A stretch of DNA of 64,000 bases from Daphnia carinata (GCF_022539665.2 NC_081340.1:434001-498000); one strand, 5' to 3'. Shown: positions 1-9,265, counted from the stretch's first letter. Numbers and translations: made by a program. Notes: generated from the sequence alone by a model not told the origin.

Positions 1-49
1 TTTTAATGGACATTACTGGAGTGTATTCATTTTATTTTGGAACTGAATT

Positions 50-169
50 GTCAACGGCCATACCACGTAGAACAAACCTTGTCTCGTCAGCTCCAGGAAG
101 TTAAGCTACGTCGGGTTCCGTTAGTACCTAGATGGGTGACCGCTTGGGAATACGGGATGCTGTTGGCAT
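50..169 (+). rRNA. 5S ribosomal RNA
   Basis: Full 120-nt copy, used here as the array reference. The internal pol III control region is recognisable: GTTAAGC at gene positions 51-57 and GATGGGTGACCGC at 82-94. Ends 1-9 and 110-118 pair. A T4 run at 176-179 is a plausible pol III terminator. Compared with usual arthropod 5S, helix III is unusual but still pairs (C29-G48, U30-G47, U31-A46, G32-C45). Confidence 0.97.
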
Positions 170-175
170 CAAAAC

Positions 176-179
176 TTTT
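176..179 (+). terminator. Pol III T4 terminator of the 5S unit (representative)
   Basis: Four T residues lie 7-10 nt after the gene end. The run is kept in intact units of both blocks, including those where the preceding bases change from AAAAC to AAAGC. Confidence 0.6.
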
Positions 180-254
180 ATATCCACCTAGCCGTTTTTG
201 GATGAATCACAGGGAAGTACGAACCATCTCGCGATGAATTCTAGTATTTTCTAA

Positions 255-272
255 AACGCCACCTAGTGGTCA
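255..272 (-). promoter_or_regulatory. CTCF-like core motif in the 5S spacer (representative)
   Basis: Read on the - strand the bases are TGACCACTAGGTGGCGTT, matching the CTCF core CCASYAGRKGGCR at every position. It lies about 86 bp past the 5S gene, antisense to it. The same motif occurs in the spacer of each complete unit in both blocks, for example at 8902-8919 (+). Binding is inferred from the motif alone. Confidence 0.5.
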
Positions 273-514
273 GTTTTGAAATTTCATCTCCTTCCAACTA
301 AAGGTTTTTTAAAACGAGAACACAAAAGGTATGGTACATTTCCGTGAGAAAAGTGACCTCTTTAAAGAAAGTGAATTTTATTTGTTATCATTTTTGTGGT
401 TGACCGAACGCGATGGTTACCAGTCCAATATCCTCAACTATATAAATCAATTGTACTTGTGCTGGTTTTAATGGACATTACTGGAGTGTATTCATTTTAT
501 TTTGGAACTGAATT

Positions 515-634
515 GTCAACGGCCATACCACGTAGAACAAACCTTGTCTCGTCAGCTCCAGGAAGTTAAGCTACGTCGGGTTCCGTTAGTACCTAGATGG
601 GTGACCGCTTGGGAATACGGGATGCTGTTGGCAT
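515..634 (+). rRNA. 5S ribosomal RNA
   Basis: Identical to the preceding copy, 465 bp downstream. Confidence 0.97.
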
Positions 635-979
635 CAAAACTTTTATATCCACCTAGCCGTTTTTGGATGAATCACAGGGAAGTACGAACCATCTCGCGAT
701 GAATTCTAGTATTTTCTAAAACGCCACCTAGTGGTCAGTTTTGAAATTTCATCTCCTTCCAACTAAAGGTTTTTTAAAACGAGAACACAAAAGGTATGGT
801 ACATTTCCGTGAGAAAAGTGACCTCTTTAAAGAAAGTGAATTTTATTTGTTATCATTTTTGTGGTTGACCGAACGCGATGGTTACCAGTCCAATATCCTC
901 AACTATATAAATCAATTGTACTTGTGCTGGTTTTAATGGACATTACTGGAGTGTATTCATTTTATTTTGGAACTGAATT

Positions 980-1099
980 GTCAACGGCCATACCACGTAG
1001 AACAAACCTTGTCTCGTCAGCTCCAGGAAGTTAAGCTACGTCGGGTTCCGTTAGTACCTAGATGGGTGACCGCTTGGGAATACGGGATGCTGTTGGCAT
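980..1099 (+). rRNA. 5S ribosomal RNA
   Basis: Identical third copy of the forward block. Confidence 0.97.
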
Positions 1100-1444
1100 C
1101 AAAACTTTTATATCCACCTAGCCGTTTTTGGATGAATCACAGGGAAGTACGAACCATCTCGCGATGAATTCTAGTATTTTCTAAAACGCCACCTAGTGGT
1201 CAGTTTTGAAATTTCATCTCCTTCCAACTAAAGGTTTTTTAAAACGAGAACACAAAAGGTATGGTACATTTCCGTGAGAAAAGTGACCTCTTTAAAGAAA
1301 GTGAATTTTATTTGTTATCATTTTTGTGGTTGACCGAACGCGATGGTTACCAGTCCAATATCCTCAACTATATAAATCAATTGTACTTGTGCTGGTTTTA
1401 ATGGACATTACTGGAGTGTATTCATTTTATTTTGGAACTGAATT

Positions 1445-1564
1445 GTCAACGGCCATACCACGTAGAACAAACCTTGTCTCGTCAGCTCCAGGAAGTTAAG
1501 CTACGTCGGGTTCCGTTAGTACCTAGATGGGTGACCGCTTGGGAATACGGGATGCTGTTGGCAT
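1445..1564 (+). rRNA. 5S ribosomal RNA
   Basis: Identical fourth copy of the forward block. Confidence 0.97.
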
Positions 1565-1909
1565 CAAAACTTTTATATCCACCTAGCCGTTTTTGGATGA
1601 ATCACAGGGAAGTACGAACCATCTCGCGATGAATTCTAGTATTTTCTAAAACGCCACCTAGTGGTCAGTTTTGAAATTTCATCTCCTTCCAACTAAAGGT
1701 TTTTTAAAACGAGAACACAAAAGGTATGGTACATTTCCGTGAGAAAAGTGACCTCTTTAAAGAAAGTGAATTTTATTTGTTATCATTTTTGTGGTTGACC
1801 GAACGCGATGGTTACCAGTCCAATATCCTCAACTATATAAATCAATTGTACTTGTGCTGGTTTTAATGGACATTACTGGAGTGTATTCATTTTATTTTGG
1901 AACTGAATT

Positions 1910-2029
1910 GTCAACGGCCATACCACGTAGAAAAAACCTTGTCTCGTCAGCTCCAGGAAGTTAAGCTACGTCGGGTTCCGTTAGTACCTAGATGGGTGAC
2001 CGCTTGGGAATACGGGATGCTGTTGGCAT
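1910..2029 (+). rRNA. 5S ribosomal RNA, C24A variant
   Basis: Differs from the four copies before it by C to A at gene position 24. The same change occurs in the copies at 8170 and 8636, on the far side of the Gypsy insertion. The variant therefore predates the insertion or was spread locally. Confidence 0.95.
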
Positions 2030-2168
2030 CAAAACTTTTATATCCACCTAGCCGTTTTTGGATGAATCACAGGGAAGTACGAACCATCTCGCGATGAATT
2101 CTAGTATTTTCTAAAACGCCACCTAGTGGTCAGTTTTGAAATTTCATCTCCTTCCAACTAAAGGTTTT

Positions 2169-2434
2169 TCTCGATCGCTCTTTTTCTTCTGCCTCTCAAA
2201 ACTCTATATCCTAACTTTTTATCACCTCTCCAATACCAACGCAAAACCCACGATCCACTGATGCAAGATCGACGACGATCTTGCATCATTCTCGAGATCC
2301 ATTTTCATTTCCGGATGTTCAACTATAGATAGACTACTCCCATGAGTTTAGGGAGACACTGAAATGACTTTTATTTCTATCTTTAACTTTTTATTTCTTG
2401 GTCATAAGACTAACGTTTCTTAATTTTGTTACAA
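2169..2434 (-). repeat. 3' LTR of the Gypsy element
   Basis: 266-bp direct repeat of 7830-8095. On the - strand it begins TTGTAACAAAATTAAG. It carries a perfect 12-bp inverted repeat with a 4-nt loop at 2260-2287. A purine-rich stretch just upstream on the - strand (complement of 2435-2450) is a candidate polypurine tract. Confidence 0.93.
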
Positions 2435-2465
2435 AGATTCCCGCTCCACAAAGTGATCGTCCCGA

Positions 2466-5400
2466 TCACTGACAGTAATTAACACATTTCTGACGACTCC
2501 GTAGATGATAGGGATTATAATTTTTTACGGTTACATTTAGAAGAACGTTACGTTTACTTTTGCCTTTGCCTTCCGTTGTTCGCCCCAAATTTTGTCTACC
2601 GCTGAAGCCACTTCGCCCAACAACTAGGCCTCTTGGCTGATCACTCTGTGGTCCGACCGGCCTTGCGGGTCCTTCTCCCGCCGAGATACCAGATCTTTGT
2701 CCCACGGACATCTGCGCATCTACGCACGGATCCGTCGCACCCTCTTGCCGCCGGGACCCACTATAATCTTTGATTATATACTCTTTACTTTTACCATTAG
2801 AGCCAACAACGGAACTAGCTTGGGAATCGTCTCTGGTATAGAACCTTTTCATTCGATCTATATGGACAATGTCGCATAATCCCTTTCTCTTACGGTAGCT
2901 TTTTAAAAGATAATTTAAATCATTTACTTTTTTAACTACCATAAATGGGCCACAATACCGACACATTAACTTCTCAGATCGCCCCTTCCGTCGGAATGGA
3001 GTAAAAACCAACACTAACTCCCCGGGATCGTAGGACATCGGCATTCGTTTTCTGTTATAGTAATAACGCTGTTTCGCATGAACAATTTCTAGCTTTCGCC
3101 GTACGTCCTCCTGTAGGAACTGTATTCGGGTAGCACACCGAAATATCAAGGGAACTTCAGAGTGCCGGTCGAGATCTTTAAATTGATTTTTCAACGCTAC
3201 ATCTATTGGCAAATTTGGTTCTCGACCATACAACAAATAAAATGGACTGCAACCAATTGAATCCTGGCGACTCGTGTTGTACCCAAAAGTGACATAGGAC
3301 AATATTTGATCCCAATTTCTTTGATTAGTGTTAACGTACATGGACAGCATTTGGGCCAGGGTCCTATTATACCGCTCTACTAGACCGTTACACTGGGGGT
3401 GGTATGCGGTTGTGGTAATATGTTTACTCTCTAGATCAGAAAATAATTGTCTAGCAAATTTCGACGTGAAATATCGCCCACGATCGGTCAGTAGTCGCGA
3501 TGGTACCCCGTGTTGCAGCACAACATTCTCAATAAAAAATTTTACTATTTCTTCACTTGTTGTCCTGGTGATAGCTTTTACAATGACCCATTTCGTAAAA
3601 TGATCAACAACGACGATGGTGTATCGGTTTCCAAAATCGCTCAGAGGGAAAGGGCCAAGAATATCCATTCCCACCATTTCAAAAGGACGAGTAACGTGGA
3701 TTGATTTTAAGAATCCTACTCTGTTTATTTTCGGTTGTTTCCTCATTTGACAGTCGATACAGCTTCTTACATGCCTAATTATCATAGATACCATTTTCGG
3801 CCAATAGTATCTACAAGTAATCTTTTCTACTGTTCGGCCAATCCCCAAATGTCCTGCGGTTATGTCTTCATGACAAGCTAATAATACCTGCTTTACCAGG
3901 GGTTTGGGCACACAAAGTTGTAATTTCTCCCTTCCCTTCCTAATAGTATGACGATATAGCAGGTTATCATGGATCGTATACTGCCGTTTTATCTTAGTTT
4001 CTTTTCCCTGTACAGGTCCCTTCGCTAGGATTTGTCGAATTCTCTTACAAAACGGGTCATTTTCTTGCTCACTCTGTACCTCAACCTGCGTTGTAAGCTC
4101 ACTGTCTAGGGACCTAATGGAATAAAGTGGAGCGTCTACCTCATCTTCGGGCTCGTTAACAGGGCTTCTAGATAGAGCATCGGCATCCTTATGTAACTTC
4201 CCGTTCTTATGAACAATTTCTATATCCAGATCTTGTAGGCTCAGGCTCCATCGCGCTAGACGTCCCGTTAAATCCCTTTTTTTTAAAAGCCAACACAACG
4301 CATGGTGATCGGTAACTACTCGAACTTGCATTCCCCATATAAATGCTTGAAAGCGCCGTATGGAAAAGACTAAAGCAAGGCATTCCAATTCGGTAATGGA
4401 ATAATTTTTCTCGCTTTCTTTTAACAATCGAGAGGCATACGCAATGGCATGTTCATTCCCCTCCACCCGTTGCACTAATACCGCACCCAAGCCTTCTTTG
4501 GACGCATCGCAATGTATTTCCATCGGCAATTTATAATCGGGATGACGTAGAACCGGCTCGGTAACTAGAGCTTTCTTTAATTGTTCAAAACTCTCATGTT
4601 GTTCTGGTCCCCATCCGAACTTTACTCCCTTTTTTGATAACTCACTCAACGATCGAGCAACTTCGGAAAAACGCGGGATGAAACGTCTATAATATGAACA
4701 CATGCCAACGAACCTTTGAACCTCTTTCAAATTTGTTGGAGTCGGGAACTCGGATACCGCTTTAATTTTCGCCGGGTTAGGACCCACCCCCCCTTCACTC
4801 ACTATATGTCCTAATATGAGAAGCCTCGGCTCAAAAAAATTACATTTTTTCAATTTCAATTTAATATTTGCCTCTGAAATACGGCGCAAGACTAACTCCA
4901 ATCGTTGGAAATGTTCATTAAACGTACGGGAAAATATTACGATATCGTCGATATAAACAAGACAAACGCACCACTTTAAACCTGCCAATAGAACGTCCAT
5001 CATTCGTTGGAAAGTTCTCGGAGAATTGACTAACCCAAATGGTAATACTCTAAATTGGAACAACCCGTCCGCCGTTATAAAAGCAGTTTTGGGCCTATCC
5101 TCCTCTTTAACTTTAATTTGCCAAAATCCCGACTGCATGTCAAGCGACGAAAAATAAGTAGAACCCTCCAATAGCCCTAGCGCGTCTTCTATTCGAGGCA
5201 ACGGGTATACATCTTCCACTGTTATTTCATTGATTTTACGGTAGTCTACACAAAATCGCCATGTACCATCAGGCTTTTTAACTAAAACTACCGGGGAGGC
5301 CCATGGACCGGATGCTGGCTCTATCACATTATTCCGAAGCATTTCATCAACCTGTTCCCTGATTATCTCTCTTTGTTTGAATGAACTGGCGTATGGTGGT

Positions 5401-6332
5401 TGATAAATTGGTCGAGCAACGCCAGTATCGATTGTGTGGGTGGCAATGTCAACATGTCCTAAGTCGCGATCATTGGTTGCAAAACAGTGGTCGAACCTTG
5501 CCAATAGTTGTAGGACACTGCTACGTTGTTCCTCTGTTAACCTTTCACTGATTCTAGGGCCAAAATCTACTCTATCATTGTTAGTTCTTGAACTAACTTC
5601 ATCCTCGACCGGTCTCTCGTCAATCTCCTCCAATAGCTGAACCGTACCTACGATAGTATCCTTTCCCAACCACTGTACTGTACGGGTAAAGTTCGAAATT
5701 GGGAGCGCAGTAAATCCTAAAGGGACAACTACTTTGCCGACGGATAAACCTTTCTCTAAAAATAATTTTTGATTCGGTTCAAACAAATAGTTTTCTGCGT
5801 TTAATTCAGCTTCTCCTTGACAAAGTACTTGTATGGTTCTCATACACATAGCGGGCACACTAACACTTTTTTCGCAAGCCACTTTACAAGTATTAGTATC
5901 TGAATTTGCATCGCTAAACTTCACGGTAGGCGGGTTCTTAGTGTAATCAATTGTAACTCCCCCCAATTGAACAAGTGCATCCCCTCCCAAAAGCAAATCA
6001 ACCCCTTTCAAATCTAGTACAGCTGCAAAAATTTTAACCCGTCTCATTTTAATCTTAATGTCCAACTCCACTCCAACGGAAGGTCGAATCTTAGTGCCGT
6101 CAGCTAGGACAATTACAGGACCATCCCACAACATTTTGACATTTTTCATGAAACGATCAACAAAGGACAGAGAAATAACGCTCACACCAGCACCAGTATC
6201 AATAATACTATCTAGGTTATGTTTACCAATTTGAACAAGACATTTAACAAGTTTAGAACAAAAATCAATGGATTTTGGGGATTCCAGGGTAATTGCGACA
6301 AATGTTTCCCCCACATCTGCCGCAGCAACTAG
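2466..6332 (-). CDS. pol: Gypsy Pol polyprotein (protease, RT, RNase H, integrase)
   Basis: Polyprotein of about 1,290 residues, reached by -1 frameshift from gag. No in-frame ATG opens it, so I start it at the first codon read only in the -1 frame. Numbering from the GTG codon at 6314: aspartic protease DTGAG at 39-43; RT with FCVDYRKIN near 354 and the catalytic YIDD at 454-457; RNase H with CDAS (D603) and TDHH (D669); integrase zinc finger with His near 815 and 822 and Cys 852 and 855; integrase DDE residues D884 (GMDILGP), D944 (TDRG) and E980 (GLVERYN); and a C-terminal GPF-type module near 1130-1160. The order RT-RNase H-integrase defines Gypsy (Metaviridae). All catalytic residues I can check are present and there is no internal stop, unlike every other retroelement in the window. 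Confidence 0.95.
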   Translation of the reverse strand, partial: LVAAADVGETFVAITLESPKSIDFCSKLVKCLVQIGKHNLDSIIDTGAGVSVISLSFVDRFMKNVKMLWDGPVIVLADGTKIRPSVGVELDIKIKMRRVKIFAAVLDLKGVDLLLGGDALVQLGGVTIDYTKNPPTVKFSDANSDTNTCKVACEKSVSVPAMCMRTIQVLCQGEAELNAENYLFEPNQKLFLEKGLSVGKVVVPLGFTALPISNFTRTVQWLGKDTIVGTVQLLEEIDERPVEDEVSSRTNNDRVDFGPRISERLTEEQRSSVLQLLARFDHCFATNDRDLGHVDIATHTIDTGVARPIYQPPYASSFKQREIIREQVDEMLRNNVIEPASGPWASPVVLVKKPDGTWRFCVDYRKINEITVEDVYPLPRIEDALGLLEGSTYFSSLDMQSGFWQIKVKEEDRPKTAFITADGLFQFRVLPFGLVNSPRTFQRMMDVLLAGLKWCVCLVYIDDIVIFSRTFNEHFQRLELVLRRISEANIKLKLKKCNFFEPRLLILGHIVSEGGVGPNPAKIKAVSEFPTPTNLKEVQRFVGMCSYYRRFIPRFSEVARSLSELSKKGVKFGWGPEQHESFEQLKKALVTEPVLRHPDYKLPMEIHCDASKEGLGAVLVQRVEGNEHAIAYASRLLKESEKNYSITELECLALVFSIRRFQAFIWGMQVRVVTDHHALCWLLKKRDLTGRLARWSLSLQDLDIEIVHKNGKLHKDADALSRSPVNEPEDEVDAPLYSIRSLDSELTTQVEVQSEQENDPFCKRIRQILAKGPVQGKETKIKRQYTIHDNLLYRHTIRKGREKLQLCVPKPLVKQVLLACHEDITAGHLGIGRTVEKITCRYYWPKMVSMIIRHVRSCIDCQMRKQPKINRVGFLKSIHVTRPFEMVGMDILGPFPLSDFGNRYTIVVVDHFTKWVIVKAITRTTSEEIVKFFIENVVLQHGVPSRLLTDRGRYFTSKFARQLFSDLESKHITTTAYHPQCNGLVERYNRTLAQMLSMYVNTNQRNWDQILSYVTFGYNTSRQDSIGCSPFYLLYGREPNLPIDVALKNQFKDLDRHSEVPLIFRCATRIQFLQEDVRRKLEIVHAKQRYYYNRKRMPMSYDPGELVLVFTPFRRKGRSEKLMCRYCGPFMVVKKVNDLNYLLKSYRKRKGLCDIVHIDRMKRFYTRDDSQASSVVGSNGKSKEYIIKDYSGSRRQEGATDPCVDAQMSVGQRSGISAGEGPARPVGPQSDQPRGLVVGRSGFSGRQNLGRTTEGKGKSKRNVLLNVTVKNYNPYHLRSRQKCVNYCQ

Positions 6333-7444
6333 TTTAAATCGTTCTTCGAACTGTCTTCATCTCTCTTTGGTACCGCATCAGTGCCACTCACGTTCGACGG
6401 TGCCGGAAGCATTCTTCCAGCTGCCGCATTTCCACCCCTGGGAGCAATCACGCTACAAAATTTGGCGATATGACCTGGCCTGTCACACTTCAGACATATC
6501 GGCTTGCCATCTTCTGTGCGTGGCCATTTTGCGCGCGCATTAGCTGTTACTGGAAGCTTCGGGGTAGGCGCAAAAGAGGTATTTGTGTATGTCCATGGTT
6601 TCGAATGCGGATAGGCCATTCTATTATACTCTTTTTTGAATTCTTCCTTTATCGCCTCAGTGGCCGATTTTACCGCCTTCTCTACAATAGCCTGTAGCTC
6701 GCTTTCTGTTACAAATTTTTCTCCGGTGCCTATAGATTGTCTTTTGGTTGGTTCCCCACTCCCTCGAGCTAAATAGCACGGTAGACCTCCTGTATCAGGG
6801 CCTGTGGTTTCTATGCTTCTTTTCTGGACTTTCCGGCGATTGTTCTTGAACATGTCTTGATATCGCCAAACTTGATGATAAAAATTTTCGGTCGTGTATC
6901 CCGTCGATCGTACCAACGGGTAAAATAGGTTATAAGATTCTTCGTCTAAGCCCCGAAAAATGTAACGGAGTTTGTCGCTTTCACTCATTTGGGGATCGAC
7001 ATCGCCGCAAAGGCTAACTACTTCATGAAAGTAGTTCAAAATCGATTCGCTTGGTTCTTTCACACGATTATTTAATTTATCCATCAGACCATGACGATAG
7101 TCCTCCGGGCGAAAATGTAGTAAAAATTCATCTTTTAATTGTTCCCACGTTCTAGGGGCGTTAGCGCGTGAACATAGCGACTTGTGCCAGTAGCGGGCTG
7201 GCTTACGCAAAAACATAAAAAAACTACGCAACTTATCTGAATTATTCCAGTCGTTTAAGGTTGCGTGACCTTCGTAAAGATCCATCCACTCCACCGGATC
7301 TTCGTGTGGCTCGCCAGCAAAGACCGGTGGTAAATGTCGATTTGTTTTCGGGCGCCAGGTTTCCTGAGTTTGTCCTTCTGGCGCGCAAAGTCTGCGTTCT
7401 TTGGTAGTGGGCTCACCGCTACCACTTGCGTCGTCACTACTCAT
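6329..7444 (-). CDS. gag: Gypsy Gag
   Basis: 371-residue structural protein starting at an ATG shortly after the leader. Residues about 35-200 match the retrotransposon gag fold: a W/Y-rich segment with DPVEWMDLYEGHA, WEQLKDEFLLHF and SILNYFHEVVSLC. One CCHC zinc knuckle, CLKCDRPGHIAKFC, lies at 317-330 and would bind element RNA. The tail ends in an acidic stretch, and the stop codon sits directly behind the slippery heptamer, which sets the Gag to Gag-Pol ratio. Confidence 0.93.
   Translation of the reverse strand: MSSDDASGSGEPTTKERRLCAPEGQTQETWRPKTNRHLPPVFAGEPHEDPVEWMDLYEGHATLNDWNNSDKLRSFFMFLRKPARYWHKSLCSRANAPRTWEQLKDEFLLHFRPEDYRHGLMDKLNNRVKEPSESILNYFHEVVSLCGDVDPQMSESDKLRYIFRGLDEESYNLFYPLVRSTGYTTENFYHQVWRYQDMFKNNRRKVQKRSIETTGPDTGGLPCYLARGSGEPTKRQSIGTGEKFVTESELQAIVEKAVKSATEAIKEEFKKEYNRMAYPHSKPWTYTNTSFAPTPKLPVTANARAKWPRTEDGKPICLKCDRPGHIAKFCSVIAPRGGNAAAGRMLPAPSNVSGTDAVPKRDEDSSKNDLN
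6332..6338 (-). promoter_or_regulatory. -1 ribosomal frameshift slippery site (UUUAAAC)
   Basis: On the - strand the last two gag sense codons are TTA AAC preceded by T, giving the heptamer T TTA AAC (X XXY YYZ). The gag stop codon TAG (6329-6331) follows at once. The pol frame is the -1 frame and is open across this point. The heptamer is one of the most efficient known eukaryotic -1 slip sites. I did not identify a downstream pseudoknot by eye. Confidence 0.85.
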
Positions 7445-7829
7445 CGTGTTAATCTTGGTTTTGTCACTCTCTCACTATCACTAGGCCTTTTTCACTACAC
7501 GTCAATCCCGTTACCCTGCATCTCCACCAAAATGTTACGGTTAACTTGAACACAAGCACACAATACGTCAGGGATCTTTTCGTTGTTTGTAACGGAGATT
7601 GACGTATTCTAGGCCTCCGGATAGACTCAATAATTACACTTCGGTCTGAGATTAATCACACACAGATCCAAGGTGTAACACGTCAGGCCACCGGGCCCCT
7701 ACACTTACTAAAAGAAGGAAAGGTTACTAAGAAAAACTCTCCAACTTTTCGCATAGACACTGCCAACATAGACGGAACACGGGTCGTCCCTACACTATAG
7801 ACAAACGGACCAAAACAATATCCACTCTC
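7445..7829 (-). other. Gypsy 5' leader between LTR and gag
   Basis: Untranslated stretch between the 5' LTR and gag. A TGG-containing sequence (TGGATATTGTTTTGG on the - strand) lies just after the LTR and is the likely place for the primer binding site. I could not assign the tRNA. Confidence 0.5.
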
Positions 7830-8095
7830 TCTCGATCGCTCTTTTTCTTCTGCCTCTCAAAACTCTATATCCTAACTTTTTATCACCTCTCCAATACCAA
7901 CGCAAAACCCACGATCCACTGATGCAAGATCGACGACGATCTTGCATCATTCTCGAGATCCATTTTCATTTCCGGATGTTCAACTATAGATAGACTACTC
8001 CCATGAGTTTAGGGAGACACTGAAATGACTTTTATTTCTATCTTTAACTTTTTATTTCTTGGTCATAAGACTAACGTTTCTTAATTTTGTTACAA
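7830..8095 (-). repeat. 5' LTR of the Gypsy element
   Basis: 266 bp, identical by eye to the 3' LTR, including the 12-bp hairpin stem. LTR identity indicates recent insertion or recent conversion. Confidence 0.93.
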
Positions 8096-8169
8096 TATAA
8101 ATCAATTGTACTTGTGCTGGTTTTAATGGACATTACTGGAGTGTATTCATTTTATTTTGGAACTGAATT

Positions 8170-8290
8170 GTTCAACGGCCATACCACGTAGAAAAAACCT
8201 TGTCTCGTCAGCTCCAGGAAGTTAAGCTACGTCGGGTTCCGTTAGTACCTAGATGGGTGACCGCTTGGGAATACGGGATGCTGTTGGCAT
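8170..8290 (+). rRNA. 5S ribosomal RNA with 1-nt insertion
   Basis: Carries the C24A change and an extra T after the first base, giving 121 nt. The internal promoter is unaffected. Confidence 0.9.
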
Positions 8291-8635
8291 CAAAACTTTT
8301 ATATCCACCTAGCCGTTTTTGGATGAATCACAGGGAAGTACGAACCATCTCGCGATGAATTCTAGTATTTTCTAAAACGCCACCTAGTGGTCAGTTTTGA
8401 AATTTCATCTCCTTCCAACTAAAGGTTTTTTAAAACGAGAACACAAAAGGTATGGTACATTTCCGTGAGAAAAGTGACCTCTTTAAAGAAAGTGAATTTT
8501 ATTTGTTATCATTTTTGTGGTTGACCGAACGCGATGGTTACCAGTCCAATATCCTCAACTATATAAATCAATTGTACTTGTGCTGGTTTTAATGGACATT
8601 ACTGGAGTGTATTCATTTTATTTTGGAACTGAATT

Positions 8636-8672
8636 GTCAACGGCCATACCACGTAGAAAAAACCTTGTCTCG
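8636..8672 (+). rRNA. 5S ribosomal RNA, partial, cut by assembly gap
   Basis: Only the first 37 nt are present, with C24A, before the run of N. Confidence 0.9.
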
Positions 8673-8772
8673 NNNNNNNNNNNNNNNNNNNNNNNNNNNN
8701 NNNNNNNNNNNNNNNNNNNNNNNNNNNNNNNNNNNNNNNNNNNNNNNNNNNNNNNNNNNNNNNNNNNNNNNN
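8673..8772. other. Assembly gap of 100 N
   Basis: Exactly 100 N, a conventional placeholder for unknown length. The 5S array changes strand across it, so the true junction is unseen. Confidence 0.99.
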
Positions 8773-9004
8773 AACCACAAAAATGATAACAAATAAAATT
8801 CACTTTCTTTAAAGAGGTCACTTTTCTCACGGAAATGTACCATACCTTTTGTGTTCTCGTTTTAAAAAACCTTTAGTTTATAGAAGATGAAATTTCAAAA
8901 CTGACCACTAGGTGGCGTTTTAGAAAATACTAGAATTCATCGCGAGATGGTTCGTACTTCCCTGTGATTCATTCAAAAACAGCTAGGTGGATATAAAAGT
9001 TTTG

Positions 9005-9115
9005 ATGCCAACAGCATCCCGTATTCCCAAGCGGTCACCCATCTAGGTACTAACGGAACCCGACGTAGCTTAACTTCCTGGAGCTGACGAGACAAGGTTT
9101 GTTCTACGTGGTATG
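9005..9115 (-). rRNA. 5S ribosomal RNA, truncated at the 5' end
   Basis: Lacks the first 9 nt of the gene; the sequence jumps directly into the 3' flank of the next copy. The two genes are only 141 bp apart, forming a fused dimer that lost almost a whole spacer. The helix I 5' strand is missing, so it is probably nonfunctional. Confidence 0.9.
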
Positions 9116-9145
9116 AAAAACGGCTAGGTGGATATAAAAGTTTTG

Positions 9146-9265
9146 ATGCCAACAGCATCCCGTATTCCCAAGCGGTCACCCATCTAGGTACTAACGGAAC
9201 CCGACGTAGCTTAACTTCCTGGAGCTGACGAGACAAGGTTTGTTCTACGTGGTATGGCCGTTGAC
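9146..9265 (-). rRNA. 5S ribosomal RNA
   Basis: Full copy, the upstream partner of the fused dimer. Confidence 0.95.

Larger units (their letters stand above)
1..2168 (+). repeat. 5S rDNA tandem array, forward block (type A spacer)
   Basis: Five head-to-tail units with a period of 465 bp: a 120-bp 5S gene plus about 345 bp of spacer. The units are identical by eye except for one base in the fifth gene. The type A spacer reads GGTTTTTTAAAACGAGAACA and GGTATGGTACATTTCCG, unlike the type B spacer that dominates the reverse block. The last spacer is cut at 2168 by the Gypsy LTR. The 66-residue frame that recurs in every unit is only the 5S gene read as protein. Confidence 0.97.
2169..8095 (-). 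mobile_element. Gypsy-type LTR retrotransposon inserted in the 5S array
   Basis: A complete element of about 5.9 kb: 5' LTR at 7830-8095, leader, gag, pol joined by a -1 frameshift signal, and 3' LTR at 2169-2434. The LTRs are identical by eye and both frames are open, so the insertion is young and could be competent. There is no env-like frame after pol. The flanks do not show a target-site duplication. The left flank stops in the spacer at GGTTTTT and the right flank resumes about 130 bp further along the 5S unit at ATATAAATC, so a simple insertion does not explain the junctions. Confidence 0.95.
8096..8672 (+). repeat. 5S rDNA array, forward block resumed after the Gypsy element
   Basis: One full type A unit plus the start of another, in the same orientation as 1-2168. 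The first unit begins mid-spacer; about 130 bp of spacer normally found between the two junction points is absent. Confidence 0.93.

Noticed and set aside
37-237. A 66-residue protein repeated in every 5S unit
   Set aside because: It is the 5S gene read in one frame; identity follows from rDNA homogenisation and the frame includes untranslated spacer.
438-447. TATATAAAT as TATA box of the 5S genes
   Set aside because: It lies about 70-77 bp upstream of the gene, too far for the usual -30 position of pol III upstream elements.
2697-3704. Plus-strand frames inside the Gypsy pol region
   Set aside because: Shadows of the long pol frame with no recognisable domains.
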